Positions 50,112 through 58,409 of a DNA stretch of 64,000 bases are shown in pieces. Position numbers and translations under genes: made by a program. The stretch is from Tamaricihabitans halophyticus. GTDB lineage: Bacteria; Actinomycetota; Actinomycetes; Mycobacteriales; Pseudonocardiaceae. Position 1 is the first letter of the stretch. The number at the start of each line of letters is the position of its first letter. The stretch spans positions 213,899 to 277,898 of the forward strand of contig NZ_SLXQ01000007.1 of assembly GCF_004340875.1 (NCBI RefSeq), given 5' to 3'. A model generated the notes under the pieces. That model was not told where the DNA came from. It was given only the letters and a program-made list of their open reading frames with translations, and searched no databases.

Positions 50112-51441
50112 AGCCAACCGGCAGGATCCGCGCGACGACGAGGTCGTCGGCCTGTGTGCCGAGTTGATCAAGTTTGACACCACGAACCGCGGCGGCGGGG
50201 ACGCGGAGGGCGAACGTGCGGCCGCCGAGTACGTAGCGGATCGGCTCACCGCAGCCGGCCTGGAACCCAAACTGCTGGAACGGACCGCCGGGCGAACAAA
50301 TGTGGTCGCCCGGCTCACGGGTACGGATCCGAGCCTCGGCGCGCTGCTGGTGCAGGGCCACCTGGATGTGGTGCCCGCCGATCCGGCGGACTGGCGCGTC
50401 CCGCCGTTTTCCGGTGCGGTCCAGGACGAGTGCGTATGGGGTCGCGGCGCGGTGGACATGAAGGATTTCTGTGCCATCGTGCTGACCGTGCTCGCCAGGT
50501 GGGCCCGGGACGGGGTGCGTCCCCGCCGGGACATCGTGTTCGCCTTCGTCGCCGACGAAGAGGATCGCGGTGTTGACGGCGCGCACTGGCTGGTCGACGA
50601 GCATCCAGAGCTGTTCGACGGCTGTGTCGCGGCGATCAGTGAATCCGGTGGCTATACCTATCGGGTACCTCGTCCGGACGGGGACGCCCTGCGGGTTTAT
50701 CCGGTTGGCACGGCCGAACGGGGTACCGCCCATTTGCGGCTGACCGCGCGCGGCCGTGCCGGACACGGCTCGCGGGTGAACGCCGATAACGCCGTCACCA
50801 CACTGGTGCGTGCGCTGGCCAGACTGTCCGAGCAGCAGTGGCCATTGCGGATCACCCCAAGTGTGCGGGTCTTTTTCGAGCGGGTTGGCACGGAACTCGG
50901 GGTGCCCGTGGACACCTCAAGTGAGGCAGGCGTGTCGGCGCTACTCGAAGCACTCGGACCGGCCGCCGGTTTGGTGGAGAGCACGGTAAGGAACAGCACC
51001 ACGCCAACCATGCTTTCCGCGGGCTACAAGGTGAACGTGGTGCCGGCTGTCGCGCAAGCCCAGGTCGACACCCGAGTGCTGCCGGGTACCGAGGACGAAC
51101 TGCTCCGCGCGGTGGATGAGTTGCTCGGACCAGGGGTGAGCCGGGAGTTCGTCAGTCATTCGCCACCGGTGCAGGCAACCGTCGACTCCCCGTGGGTAGA
51201 TGCGATGGCTGAGGCGATCCGGGCTGAGGACAGCGCTGCCGTTGTCGTGCCGTATTGCCTTGGCGGCGGTACCGATGCCAAGGCCTTCTCCCAGCTCGGC
51301 ATCGACTGCTTCGGCTTCTCGCCGCTGTGGCTGCCCGAGGGCTTTCCGTACCGGGAGCTCGCCCACGGGGTCGATGAGCGGGTTCCGGTAGCGGGGCTGC
51401 GATTCGGGGTTCGGGTACTTGACCGGTTCCTCAGCGGCTGA
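50104..51441 (+). CDS. M20-family metallopeptidase (first of two)
   Basis: A 445-residue zinc amidohydrolase/peptidase of the ArgE/DapE/CPG2 family. Metal and catalytic residues are in GHLDVVPAD (His), GRGAVDMKD (Asp), ADEEDRG (Glu-Glu) and GGGTDAK; the lid domain starts near GTAHLRL. It probably cleaves dipeptides or acylated amino acids. ATG at 50104 follows GAGGGGA and overlaps the D-aminopeptidase gene by eight bases. A close paralogue is at 59387-60745. Confidence 0.9.
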   Translation: MAEANRQDPRDDEVVGLCAELIKFDTTNRGGGDAEGERAAAEYVADRLTAAGLEPKLLERTAGRTNVVARLTGTDPSLGALLVQGHLDVVPADPADWRVPPFSGAVQDECVWGRGAVDMKDFCAIVLTVLARWARDGVRPRRDIVFAFVADEEDRGVDGAHWLVDEHPELFDGCVAAISESGGYTYRVPRPDGDALRVYPVGTAERGTAHLRLTARGRAGHGSRVNADNAVTTLVRALARLSEQQWPLRITPSVRVFFERVGTELGVPVDTSSEAGVSALLEALGPAAGLVESTVRNSTTPTMLSAGYKVNVVPAVAQAQVDTRVLPGTEDELLRAVDELLGPGVSREFVSHSPPVQATVDSPWVDAMAEAIRAEDSAAVVVPYCLGGGTDAKAFSQLGIDCFGFSPLWLPEGFPYRELAHGVDERVPVAGLRFGVRVLDRFLSG

Positions 51442-53576
51442 TGCGCCTCGCGGGTAGGTGGACGACGCTGCAGGATCGGCTGATTGCTTCCGATCCTGGA
51501 TTGACCAGGCTGCGGATGGCCGGCATCGCGGTCGGCAACCTCGCGTTGGTGATTACCGTGCTTGGCCTACTCGGGCTTCCCTTGCCCGCGATCATCGTCG
51601 GCTCGATGATCGGCCTGCAGGCAACCTTCCTGGTGCGCGACGAAGGCAACCGCGCGCAGGCATTGACGCTGGTGCTGATCTTGCTGGTCGCCAGCGTGAT
51701 CGTGGTACTGGCCACGCTTATCGTCGGCTATCCGTTTGTCGCCGAGGCCACGTTCTGCGTGGTGATCTTTCTCGCCGTGCTTGCGCAGCGCTTCGGGCCA
51801 CGTGGTAGCGCGCTCGGCGCGGTGGCCTTCTTTCTGTTCTTCTTCGCGAACTTCCTTCAGTTCGAGCTGGCGCACACCGGCCCGATCATCGGTGCGATGG
51901 CTGTTGGTCTTGCCGCCAACGCGCTGATGCGCTTCGTCATCCTGCCTCGCCGGCCGGAAGCGGAACTGCTCCGAGTCCGCCGTGGCTTTCGGGCCAGGCT
52001 TGCCGGACTCGTGGATGCGCTCGGCAGGGCCCTTGCCGCGCGTGATACGCCGCGCCGGCGTCGTCAGCTACAGCGGCGGATCACCCGGCTGCACGAATGC
52101 GCGTTGATGATCGAAGAGGTGTTGGGCGAGGAGGTCGATCCGGACACCGAGATCATGCTGCGGCGGCGAGTGGTCGAGGTTGAGCTGGCCGCGGAACGTC
52201 TGGTGCGCGCGGCTACCCAGATCGATACGACCGAGCTCGCCGAGGCAGACCGTGCGGATCTGGTCATCCGGCTGGATCGGCTGCACCGGCTGATCGAACG
52301 CGATCCCGCCGAGTTGCCGGTGATCAGCCATACTACCGAATTCGCCGATATGCTTGCCGATCAGCCAGGGCGAGCTGGTTCGAGCTCGTGGCCAGTTCGG
52401 CGAGCGATCGCGCAACTGGCGCTTGCGGATGCCGACGCGCAGCGGCTGGTGCAGCGTGAGCTCGATGAGCGACCGCCGGTCGATATCCCCTTGTCCGCTG
52501 CCGAGGAATCCGATCCGGAACGCAAGAGTGAGTGGCTGGACGAGACCACTCGGCAAGCTTTGCAGGCACTTGTCGCCGGGGCGCTGGCGATCGTCGGCGG
52601 CGAGCTGGTCTCCACCCAGCGGTGGTACTGGGCGGTAATCACGGTGTTCGTCGTCTTCCTGGGCACCAGCAGCAGGGGAACCATGTTCGTCAAGGGTTTC
52701 CGCCGGCTTACCGGAACGGTGTGGGGAATTCTCGGAGGGCTCGGCGCGGCAAGCCTCGTTGCGGGAAGCACGCCGGCGGCGGTCGCGCTGATTGGCGTCT
52801 GTGTCTTCGGTTTCGTCTACGTCATGCGCGTGTCCCAAGGACTCATGACGTTCTTTATGACCACCATGCTCGGCCTGCTCTACAGCCTGCTCGGCACGTT
52901 CAGCTTCGATGTGCTCCTCTTGCGTTTGGCCGAGACCGTGGTGGGTGTACTCGCGGGCATACTGGCCGCGTTCGTGATCGTGCCGATCCGGACTCGGCAG
53001 GCCACTCGTGACCAGGTTCTGACCATTTTGGAGGAACTGCGGACCTTCGTGAGTCAGGCGCAGGATCTGTTGTCTGGTAAGGAAAATCTGAGCCTGATCG
53101 AGCAGGCCCGCACGGTGGACCGGGAAGTAGGCAAGCTGCGCGGCCTGGTGGAACCGCTGACTCATCCGTTCAACCTTTACCGAGGTCAGCGCCAGTATGG
53201 CTGGTATATCCAGGCCGCGCTGGAGACCTGTGCCTTTTACGCCCGGGATGTGGCTGTCCGCGCGGAGCCGGGCCTACTTTCCGGCGATGAGCGGCTGCCG
53301 GTGGCCGCGCACCAGGTGTTGGATGGCCTCGATCATGTGCTCGGCGAACTCTCCGAGCGACCAGCGCATCAGCCGGTTGCTCGACCGGAAAGCACTGGGC
53401 AAGGAACGGAAGATGACCCGACCGCGCTCGCGGTGCTCGACGATCTCGCTCGCCTGGATTCGAGTGTGCATGGTCTCGCGCGGGCGCTCGGCGTCACCGA
53501 AGACGATGCCGACACCGACGACGGCGCGGACTCAGCGGGCACGCCCAGTGGAGCCACCGATGACCGCGTCCGATGA
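51441..53576 (+). CDS. FUSC-family membrane protein, aromatic-acid exporter-like
   Basis: A 711-residue protein with two clusters of membrane helices (about 25-170 and 375-515) that flank and precede large cytoplasmic, helical domains. This is the architecture of fusaric-acid-resistance (FUSC) and YccS/AaeB-type exporters. The motif ALVAGALAIVGGELVSTQRWYWAVITVFVVFLGT in the second cluster is typical. C-terminal tail is acidic. Start ATG 51441 shares a base with the previous stop (TGATG). The last 45 bases overlap the converging phosphatase gene. Substrate unknown. Confidence 0.85.
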   Translation: MRLAGRWTTLQDRLIASDPGLTRLRMAGIAVGNLALVITVLGLLGLPLPAIIVGSMIGLQATFLVRDEGNRAQALTLVLILLVASVIVVLATLIVGYPFVAEATFCVVIFLAVLAQRFGPRGSALGAVAFFLFFFANFLQFELAHTGPIIGAMAVGLAANALMRFVILPRRPEAELLRVRRGFRARLAGLVDALGRALAARDTPRRRRQLQRRITRLHECALMIEEVLGEEVDPDTEIMLRRRVVEVELAAERLVRAATQIDTTELAEADRADLVIRLDRLHRLIERDPAELPVISHTTEFADMLADQPGRAGSSSWPVRRAIAQLALADADAQRLVQRELDERPPVDIPLSAAEESDPERKSEWLDETTRQALQALVAGALAIVGGELVSTQRWYWAVITVFVVFLGTSSRGTMFVKGFRRLTGTVWGILGGLGAASLVAGSTPAAVALIGVCVFGFVYVMRVSQGLMTFFMTTMLGLLYSLLGTFSFDVLLLRLAETVVGVLAGILAAFVIVPIRTRQATRDQVLTILEELRTFVSQAQDLLSGKENLSLIEQARTVDREVGKLRGLVEPLTHPFNLYRGQRQYGWYIQAALETCAFYARDVAVRAEPGLLSGDERLPVAAHQVLDGLDHVLGELSERPAHQPVARPESTGQGTEDDPTALAVLDDLARLDSSVHGLARALGVTEDDADTDDGADSAGTPSGATDDRVR

Positions 53577-54251
53577 CTCTGCCGTGGACTTGCGTTTGCG
53601 TTTGCCGCGTTTCGGTTTCGGTGGAATCAGTCCACTGAGGTCACCGCCGGTGTCGTTGATTCGTGCGACAAATGGCCTCGTTTCGGTGTAGTGGACCACC
53701 GAGATTGAGCATGGATCGACCATGATTCGCTGGAACGCGTCCAGATGGAGGCCGAGCGCGTCGGCAAGGATCGCTTTGATCACATCGCCGTGGCTGCACA
53801 GCAACCAGACGCCGGATTCGCCGTGCTCCTGGCTGATCCGCGTGTTGTGCTGGCGGACGGCGCCTACCGCGCGCGCCTGAACCTGGGCCAAGCCCTCACC
53901 ACCGGGGAAGACCGCCGCCGAGGGATGTTGCTGCACGACCCGCCAGAGTGGTTCGCGGACCAGGTCCTTGATCGCTCGCCCGGTCCACTCGCCATAGTCC
54001 ACCTCGGCGAGCCGCCGATCCGTAGTCGTCCGCAGGCCGCGCTCGGTAAGCAGGGGCGCGACGGTTTGCCGACACCGCAACAGCGGTGAGCACACGGCGT
54101 CGAGCAGTGGGATTCCGGCGAGCCGTGCGGGTAGGCCCGCCGCTTGCTCCGCGCCGGTTTCGTCCAAGCCGACCTTCGGTGTCCGGCCCGCGAGCACTCC
54201 AGAGCCATTGGCGCTGGACCGCGCGTGCCGAAGCAGGATGACCGTGCTCAC
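53532..54251 (-). CDS. Histidine phosphatase, MSMEG_4193 family
   Basis: A 239-residue phosphoglycerate-mutase-like phosphatase. The catalytic motif is LLRHARSS near the N-terminus, with GVLAGRTPKVGLDETGAEQA, CSPLLRCRQT, EVDYGEW and the second His in CSHGDVIKA. The tail is Lys/Arg-rich (KPKRGKRKRKS). Members of this family are usually adjacent to DUF3090 and SCO1664 genes, which here are at 31-32.6 kb. GTG 54251 lies seven bases after TAGGGT. It follows uppP by 56 bases. Substrate unknown. Confidence 0.88.
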   Translation of the reverse strand: MSTVILLRHARSSANGSGVLAGRTPKVGLDETGAEQAAGLPARLAGIPLLDAVCSPLLRCRQTVAPLLTERGLRTTTDRRLAEVDYGEWTGRAIKDLVREPLWRVVQQHPSAAVFPGGEGLAQVQARAVGAVRQHNTRISQEHGESGVWLLCSHGDVIKAILADALGLHLDAFQRIMVDPCSISVVHYTETRPFVARINDTGGDLSGLIPPKPKRGKRKRKSTAESSDAVIGGSTGRAR

Positions 54252-54258
54252 GCATTCC

Positions 54259-54264
54259 ACCCTA
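54259..54264 (-). promoter_or_regulatory. Putative -10 hexamer of the histidine phosphatase gene, leaderless type
   Basis: TAGGGT on the minus strand ends seven bases before the GTG at 54251. Confidence 0.45.
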
Positions 54265-54307
54265 ATGTGTGGCCCTGCGCGATTGAGTGGGGTGGGCTCT
54301 CGGCCGG

Positions 54308-55135
54308 TCAGGTCGGAGTGAGCGTGCCTGTGGTGAGCAGCAACATCACGGCACCGCCGATCACCAGGCGATACCACACGAACAAGGCGTAACTGTGTGT
54401 CGTGACGTACTTCATCAACCATGCGATCGAGGCATACCCGACGGCGAACGCCATTCCGGTGCCGACGATCGTCTGCGCGATGGAGGCTTCCTTGCCGACG
54501 TGTTCGGCCGAGAACAGGTCAAAGATGCTGAAGACTCCGGCGCCGAACACCGCGGGAATCGCGAGCAGGAAGGTGTACCGAGTGGCTTGCGGGCGACGTA
54601 GGCCGACGGCAAGTCCGGCGGTGAGCGTCCCACCGGAACGTGACACACCTGGGATCAACGCCAGGCACTGGGCGAACCCCATCGCAAGACTGTCCCGCAG
54701 GGTCAGGTTGTCGCGCTCCTGTCGGCCCAGCCGGTCGGCGACCATGAGTAGCAGCGCGAAGACGATCAGCACCGTCGCGGTGATCCAGAGGTTGCGCAGC
54801 GAGGTCCGGATGGCGTCCTGGAAGAGGTAGCCGAGTACGGCGATCGGCAGTGAGCCGATGATGATGTACCAGGCCAGCTTGTAATCGGGATCCTGCCGTG
54901 CCTCGGCACTGACCAGGCCGCGGAACCAGATGCGGAGCAGCCGCACGATGTCTTTCATGAAGTAGAGCAACACGGCGAGTTCGGTGCCTAGCTGGATGAC
55001 CGCGGTGTACGAGGCGCCCGCATCCCCACCGAAGAACAGCTCCGAGACAATTCGGACATGTGCCGATGAGGAGATCGGCAGGAACTCGGTCAGGCCCTGG
55101 ACCAGCCCTAGCACGAGCGTTTCCAACCAGGTCAA
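54308..55135 (-). CDS. uppP: Undecaprenyl-diphosphatase (BacA type)
   Basis: Dephosphorylates undecaprenyl pyrophosphate to recycle the lipid carrier of cell-wall synthesis; also linked to bacitracin tolerance. The 275-residue membrane protein has both family motifs: [16 protein letters not shown] (first Glu-rich/Ser motif) and [18 protein letters not shown]. About eight helices. TTG 55135 with GGGGGAG seven bases upstream is the start. Divergent from an aldo/keto reductase gene. Confidence 0.94.
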   Translation of the reverse strand: MTWLETLVLGLVQGLTEFLPISSSAHVRIVSELFFGGDAGASYTAVIQLGTELAVLLYFMKDIVRLLRIWFRGLVSAEARQDPDYKLAWYIIIGSLPIAVLGYLFQDAIRTSLRNLWITATVLIVFALLLMVADRLGRQERDNLTLRDSLAMGFAQCLALIPGVSRSGGTLTAGLAVGLRRPQATRYTFLLAIPAVFGAGVFSIFDLFSAEHVGKEASIAQTIVGTGMAFAVGYASIAWLMKYVTTHSYALFVWYRLVIGGAVMLLLTTGTLTPT

Positions 55136-55221
55136 CTACGCTCCCCCGCCCAAGTCCAGCCGTTCGTGGTAATACCCCCGCACGTGGGCAGACCCTACCG
55201 GGCGGGTGTGTGGGCTCCCCG

Positions 55222-55227
55222 TAGGCT
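55222..55227 (+). promoter_or_regulatory. Putative -10 hexamer of the first aldo/keto reductase gene, leaderless type
   Basis: TAGGCT lies seven bases before the GTG at 55235. Confidence 0.45.
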
Positions 55228-55234
55228 CTGGTTC

Positions 55235-56203
55235 GTGGAACAGCGACGGCTTGGCGACAGCGGTCTGCGGGTCTCCCGGATGGCCCTCGGCACCATGAGT
55301 TGGGGTATTGAGACGGACGCCGATGAGGCGGCGAGCCAGCTGGTTGCCTTCGTGGACGCGGGCGGCACGCTCGTCGACACGGCCAACGTCTACGCCGAGG
55401 GTGAGTGCGAGCGGCTGCTTGGTTCCTTGGTTGGTGACCTGGTGCCGCGCTCCCAGGTGTTGATCGCCACCAAGTCGGCGGCGCGGGCCGGTGAAGGTCC
55501 GTTCGGCGGGGGCGCATCCAGGGGCGCGCTTCTCGCCGCGTTGGACGATTCACTGCGCCGACTCGGCGTGGACCACATCGATCTCTGGCAGGTGCACGCC
55601 TGGGATCCCGCGGTGCCCATCGAGGAGACGATGAGCGCGCTCGATATGGCCGTGCACAGCGGCAGGGTGCGGTACGTGGGTGTGTCGAACTACGCCGGTT
55701 GGCAGTTGGCGACCGCGGCGAGTTTGCAGCATCTGCCCGCCAGGTTGGTCAGTGCCCAGATGGAGTACTCACTGCTTGAGCGGGGTATCGAACGCGAATT
55801 GCTGCCAGCCGCCCAGCAACACGGCGTCGGGATCTTGCCCTGGGCTCCGCTTGGTCGAGGCGTACTGACCGGGAAGTACCGCTCTGGCACCCCGGCCGAT
55901 TCTCGTGGCGCCTCGAACCGGCTCGCGCCCTATGTGGAGCATCACCGCACCGAACGGGCCGCCCGAATCGTGCAAGCCGTGGTCACCGCCGCGGACGGCT
56001 TGGGCACCTCTCCCCTCGCCGTAGCGCTCGCTTGGGTACGAGACCGACCTGGCGTGGTGGCGCCAGTGCTTGGCGCCCGGGATACCGGTCAGCTGACCGG
56101 TTGCCTTGCCGCGGAGGAACTCACGTTGCCGCCGGCGATTCGAGCGGCACTCGATGACGTCAGCGATATCGAATTCGGCTACCCGGAGACGCGACTTGGC
56201 TAG
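55235..56203 (+). CDS. Aldo/keto reductase
   Basis: A 322-residue TIM-barrel NADPH oxidoreductase. Catalytic-site residues appear in TLVDTANVYAEGECE (Asp, Tyr), LIATKSAA (Lys) and HIDLWQVHAWD (His); the cofactor region is PVLGARDTGQL. The ends VGVSNYAGWQL and EYSLLERGIERELLP fit the AKR family near potassium-channel beta or YghZ types. GTG 55235 begins the domain. The lipoprotein gene follows almost directly. Substrate unknown. Confidence 0.9.
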   Translation: MEQRRLGDSGLRVSRMALGTMSWGIETDADEAASQLVAFVDAGGTLVDTANVYAEGECERLLGSLVGDLVPRSQVLIATKSAARAGEGPFGGGASRGALLAALDDSLRRLGVDHIDLWQVHAWDPAVPIEETMSALDMAVHSGRVRYVGVSNYAGWQLATAASLQHLPARLVSAQMEYSLLERGIERELLPAAQQHGVGILPWAPLGRGVLTGKYRSGTPADSRGASNRLAPYVEHHRTERAARIVQAVVTAADGLGTSPLAVALAWVRDRPGVVAPVLGARDTGQLTGCLAAEELTLPPAIRAALDDVSDIEFGYPETRLG

Positions 56204-56228
56204 AAATCGGCTCACCAGAAAGCAACCG

Positions 56229-57245
56229 ATGCGGCGCGGGCGCGTCACTCTCGCGCTATGCGTGCTGGTCATGCTGGGCACGGCGACGGCCTGCGCCTCC
56301 GGCGACGAGCCGAACGACAGTCTGCAGGCCGTGGAAAACCCGGTTGCCGCCAAGCCCGCGGCAGCGCCAGCGCAAGCCGAGCCGGACGGCACGGTACACC
56401 CACTCGCCGAGGACGTCTCGGCCATGGTTGCCGACCCGTCCACAAGGACCATCGTGGTCGTCTTCGCTGATACCCCTGAGCTGCGGCTGTACGCGATGGA
56501 CGAACCGGAGGCGCGGCCGCGTACGGTGAAGCTGCCCGGGCCGCCGGATTCATTGAACCGTTCCGATGCCGATGGAGTCGTACTGGCCTCGATCGGCGCG
56601 CGAAACCAAGTCGTGCGGGTATCCCTGCCCACAGGGTCGACTACGCCGATTGACGTGGCCGGCGCGCCCGTGTCGGCCGCCGAACGCGGCGACCGAATGC
56701 TTGTCGGGCTCCGCGAAAGCAAGGGCGTGCGGATGGTCGACAACGGTCGCCCCGGTAAGACAACCAGCGGTGAACTCTACGGGGCGGATCAGGTCCTGAC
56801 CGTGGCTGACCGGGCATACGTGCTGGACCGCAAGCGGACCGCGGTATTCGAGGTGAAACAGGACGAGGGCGATATCGGCAGCGGCCAGCGGGTCGGGTTC
56901 GGTGCCGGTGCGGCCGTCGTTGACTCCTACGAGCGATTGTTGGTCACCGACACCCGGGGAGATGCGCTGCTCGCGCTGTCCACGGACCCGCTGCTGGTAC
57001 GCCAACAGTTCCCAGTCCCCGGCGCGCCCTACGGCATTGCCTACGACGAGAAGCGTGACCTGGCCTGGGTGACACTCACTGCCCGCAATGAGGTGGTCGG
57101 ATTCGATGTGGCGGGAGGTGAACCCGAAGAGCGGTATCGGTTCTCCTCGGTACGGCAGCCAAATAGCGTTACGGTGGACAGTCACACAGGCCGTGTGTTC
57201 GTGGCGTCAGCGACCGGCGATGGATTGCAGGTGATGCGACCGTGA
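56229..57245 (+). CDS. Lipoprotein with beta-propeller-like (YncE-type) repeats
   Basis: A 338-residue exported protein. The N-terminus MRRGRVTLALCVLVMLGTATACASG is a signal peptide with a lipobox-like ATAC, so acylation at the cysteine is likely and depends on the lnt pathway. The mature part has short repeats of the type found in six- or seven-bladed propellers (TIVVVFADTPELRLYAMDE, RLLVTDTRGDALLAL, GRVFVASATGDGLQVM). Function unknown. The start is uncertain between ATG 56229 and TTG 56196. Overlaps the DUF5703 start. Confidence 0.75.
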   Translation: MRRGRVTLALCVLVMLGTATACASGDEPNDSLQAVENPVAAKPAAAPAQAEPDGTVHPLAEDVSAMVADPSTRTIVVVFADTPELRLYAMDEPEARPRTVKLPGPPDSLNRSDADGVVLASIGARNQVVRVSLPTGSTTPIDVAGAPVSAAERGDRMLVGLRESKGVRMVDNGRPGKTTSGELYGADQVLTVADRAYVLDRKRTAVFEVKQDEGDIGSGQRVGFGAGAAVVDSYERLLVTDTRGDALLALSTDPLLVRQQFPVPGAPYGIAYDEKRDLAWVTLTARNEVVGFDVAGGEPEERYRFSSVRQPNSVTVDSHTGRVFVASATGDGLQVMRP

Positions 57246-57472
57246 TGGATGCAGCCGCGGAAGGATCAGTGGTCGACGGGCCGTGGGAGTATCGCCCGAT
57301 GCGCTTGCCGCCAGGCGTATCGAGGCTCACCGCGACCACGCAGTTGTCCATCCACGCGGAATTCGCCGGCTGGGAGTTATCCAACGTTCGGCTGTATGCC
57401 GACGGCACGCGGAAAGTATGGATGCGCCGACGACGCAGTTTCGCCGGGCTACTCCCCGGGCCCATCACCTGA
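57242..57472 (+). CDS. DUF5703 family protein
   Basis: A 76-residue actinobacterial conserved protein. WEYRPMRLPPGVSRLTATTQLSIHAEFAGWELSNVRLYADGTRKVWMRRR is the family core, probably a single small beta-rich domain. Function unknown. GTG 57242 overlaps the lipoprotein stop (GTGA); ATG 57245 is the alternative start. Ends eight bases before the converging aldo/keto reductase gene. Confidence 0.83.
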   Translation: MMDAAAEGSVVDGPWEYRPMRLPPGVSRLTATTQLSIHAEFAGWELSNVRLYADGTRKVWMRRRRSFAGLLPGPIT

Positions 57473-57480
57473 CCAACCCC

Positions 57481-58326
57481 TCAAGCCAACCGCGCATACT
57501 GAGCCGCCGTCAGTTCGAGCTCCGCGGCGGCCACGTTGTCCTCCAGATGGGCGGCTGACGAGGTGCCGGGAATAGGCACCATCACTGGCGAGCGATACAG
57601 CAGCCAGGCAAGGGCTACACGCGCGGGAGTAACGCCGAGCTCGCTGGCTACCTCGCCGAGCGGTCCGGTATCCCGGGCATGCTCGCCGCGCGCGATGGGT
57701 AGCCACGGAACAAAGGCAATTCCAGTCTCGGCGCAGCGGTCGAGCACCTCCTCGTGTCGGCGGTCCGACACGTTGTACAGGTTCTGCACACTGGCGATCT
57801 CGACTATTGTTCGCGCCTCATCTAGCTGCGCCAGGGACACCTCGGAAAGCCCGATATGCCGGATCTTGCCGGCATCCCGCAGTTCCGCCAGCGCGCCCAG
57901 CTGGTCGGCCAGCGGGACGAGCGGATCGATCCGGTGCAGCTGGAAGAGATCGATGCGCTCGACGCGCAGCCGCCGTAGGCTCAGTTCGGCCTGTTGCTTC
58001 AGGTACTCGGGTCGTCCAAGCGGGCGCCATTCGGGTTCGCTCGGGCGCGACTGGCCCGCTTTCGTGGCGATCACCAGGTCGGCCGGGTAGGGGTACAGCG
58101 CCTCCGCGAGGAGTTCCTCGTTGGCGCCCAGCGCATAGGAGTCCGCCGTGTCGATGAAGTTGACCCCGAGTTCGACGGCCCGGCGTGCGACAGCGATCGA
58201 GGGAGCTGGGTCGGCTGGTCGGCGCCAGCCGGTCAGCCGCATGGCGCCGAACCCGAGGCGGTTGACATTGAGCTCGCCGCCGATGAGATGAGTCCGTGCC
58301 GGTCGTGCCATTGGTTCGATATGCAT
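57481..58326 (-). CDS. Aldo/keto reductase (second)
   Basis: A 281-residue AKR-fold oxidoreductase. Motifs are LGFGAMRLTGW, GVNFIDTADSYALGANEELLAEAL (Asp, Tyr), IATKAG (Lys), DLFQLHRIDP (His) and PIPGTSSAAHLEDN. This resembles the YhdN / pyridoxal-reductase-like group. ATG 58326 follows GGTGGGG. A perfect 18-bp palindrome lies 39 bases upstream, shared with a divergent ArsR-type gene, so repression by that protein is likely. Substrate unknown. Confidence 0.9.
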   Translation of the reverse strand: MHIEPMARPARTHLIGGELNVNRLGFGAMRLTGWRRPADPAPSIAVARRAVELGVNFIDTADSYALGANEELLAEALYPYPADLVIATKAGQSRPSEPEWRPLGRPEYLKQQAELSLRRLRVERIDLFQLHRIDPLVPLADQLGALAELRDAGKIRHIGLSEVSLAQLDEARTIVEIASVQNLYNVSDRRHEEVLDRCAETGIAFVPWLPIARGEHARDTGPLGEVASELGVTPARVALAWLLYRSPVMVPIPGTSSAAHLEDNVAAAELELTAAQYARLA

Positions 58327-58364
58327 GGCCCCACCGTGTCTCATCCGGCGATCGGCGATAATCA

Positions 58365-58382
58365 ATTTAGCCGGAGCTAAAT
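58365..58382. promoter_or_regulatory. 18-bp palindromic operator, probably for the ArsR-type regulator
   Basis: ATTTAGC (58365-58371), CGGA, GCTAAAT (58376-58382): perfect 7-bp arms with a 4-base centre, in the gap between divergent regulator and reductase genes. The AT-rich arms resemble -10 elements, so binding would block both promoters. Confidence 0.7.
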
Positions 58383-58409
58383 CGACGCAGGCTGGCGAGC
58401 GGGGTACTC

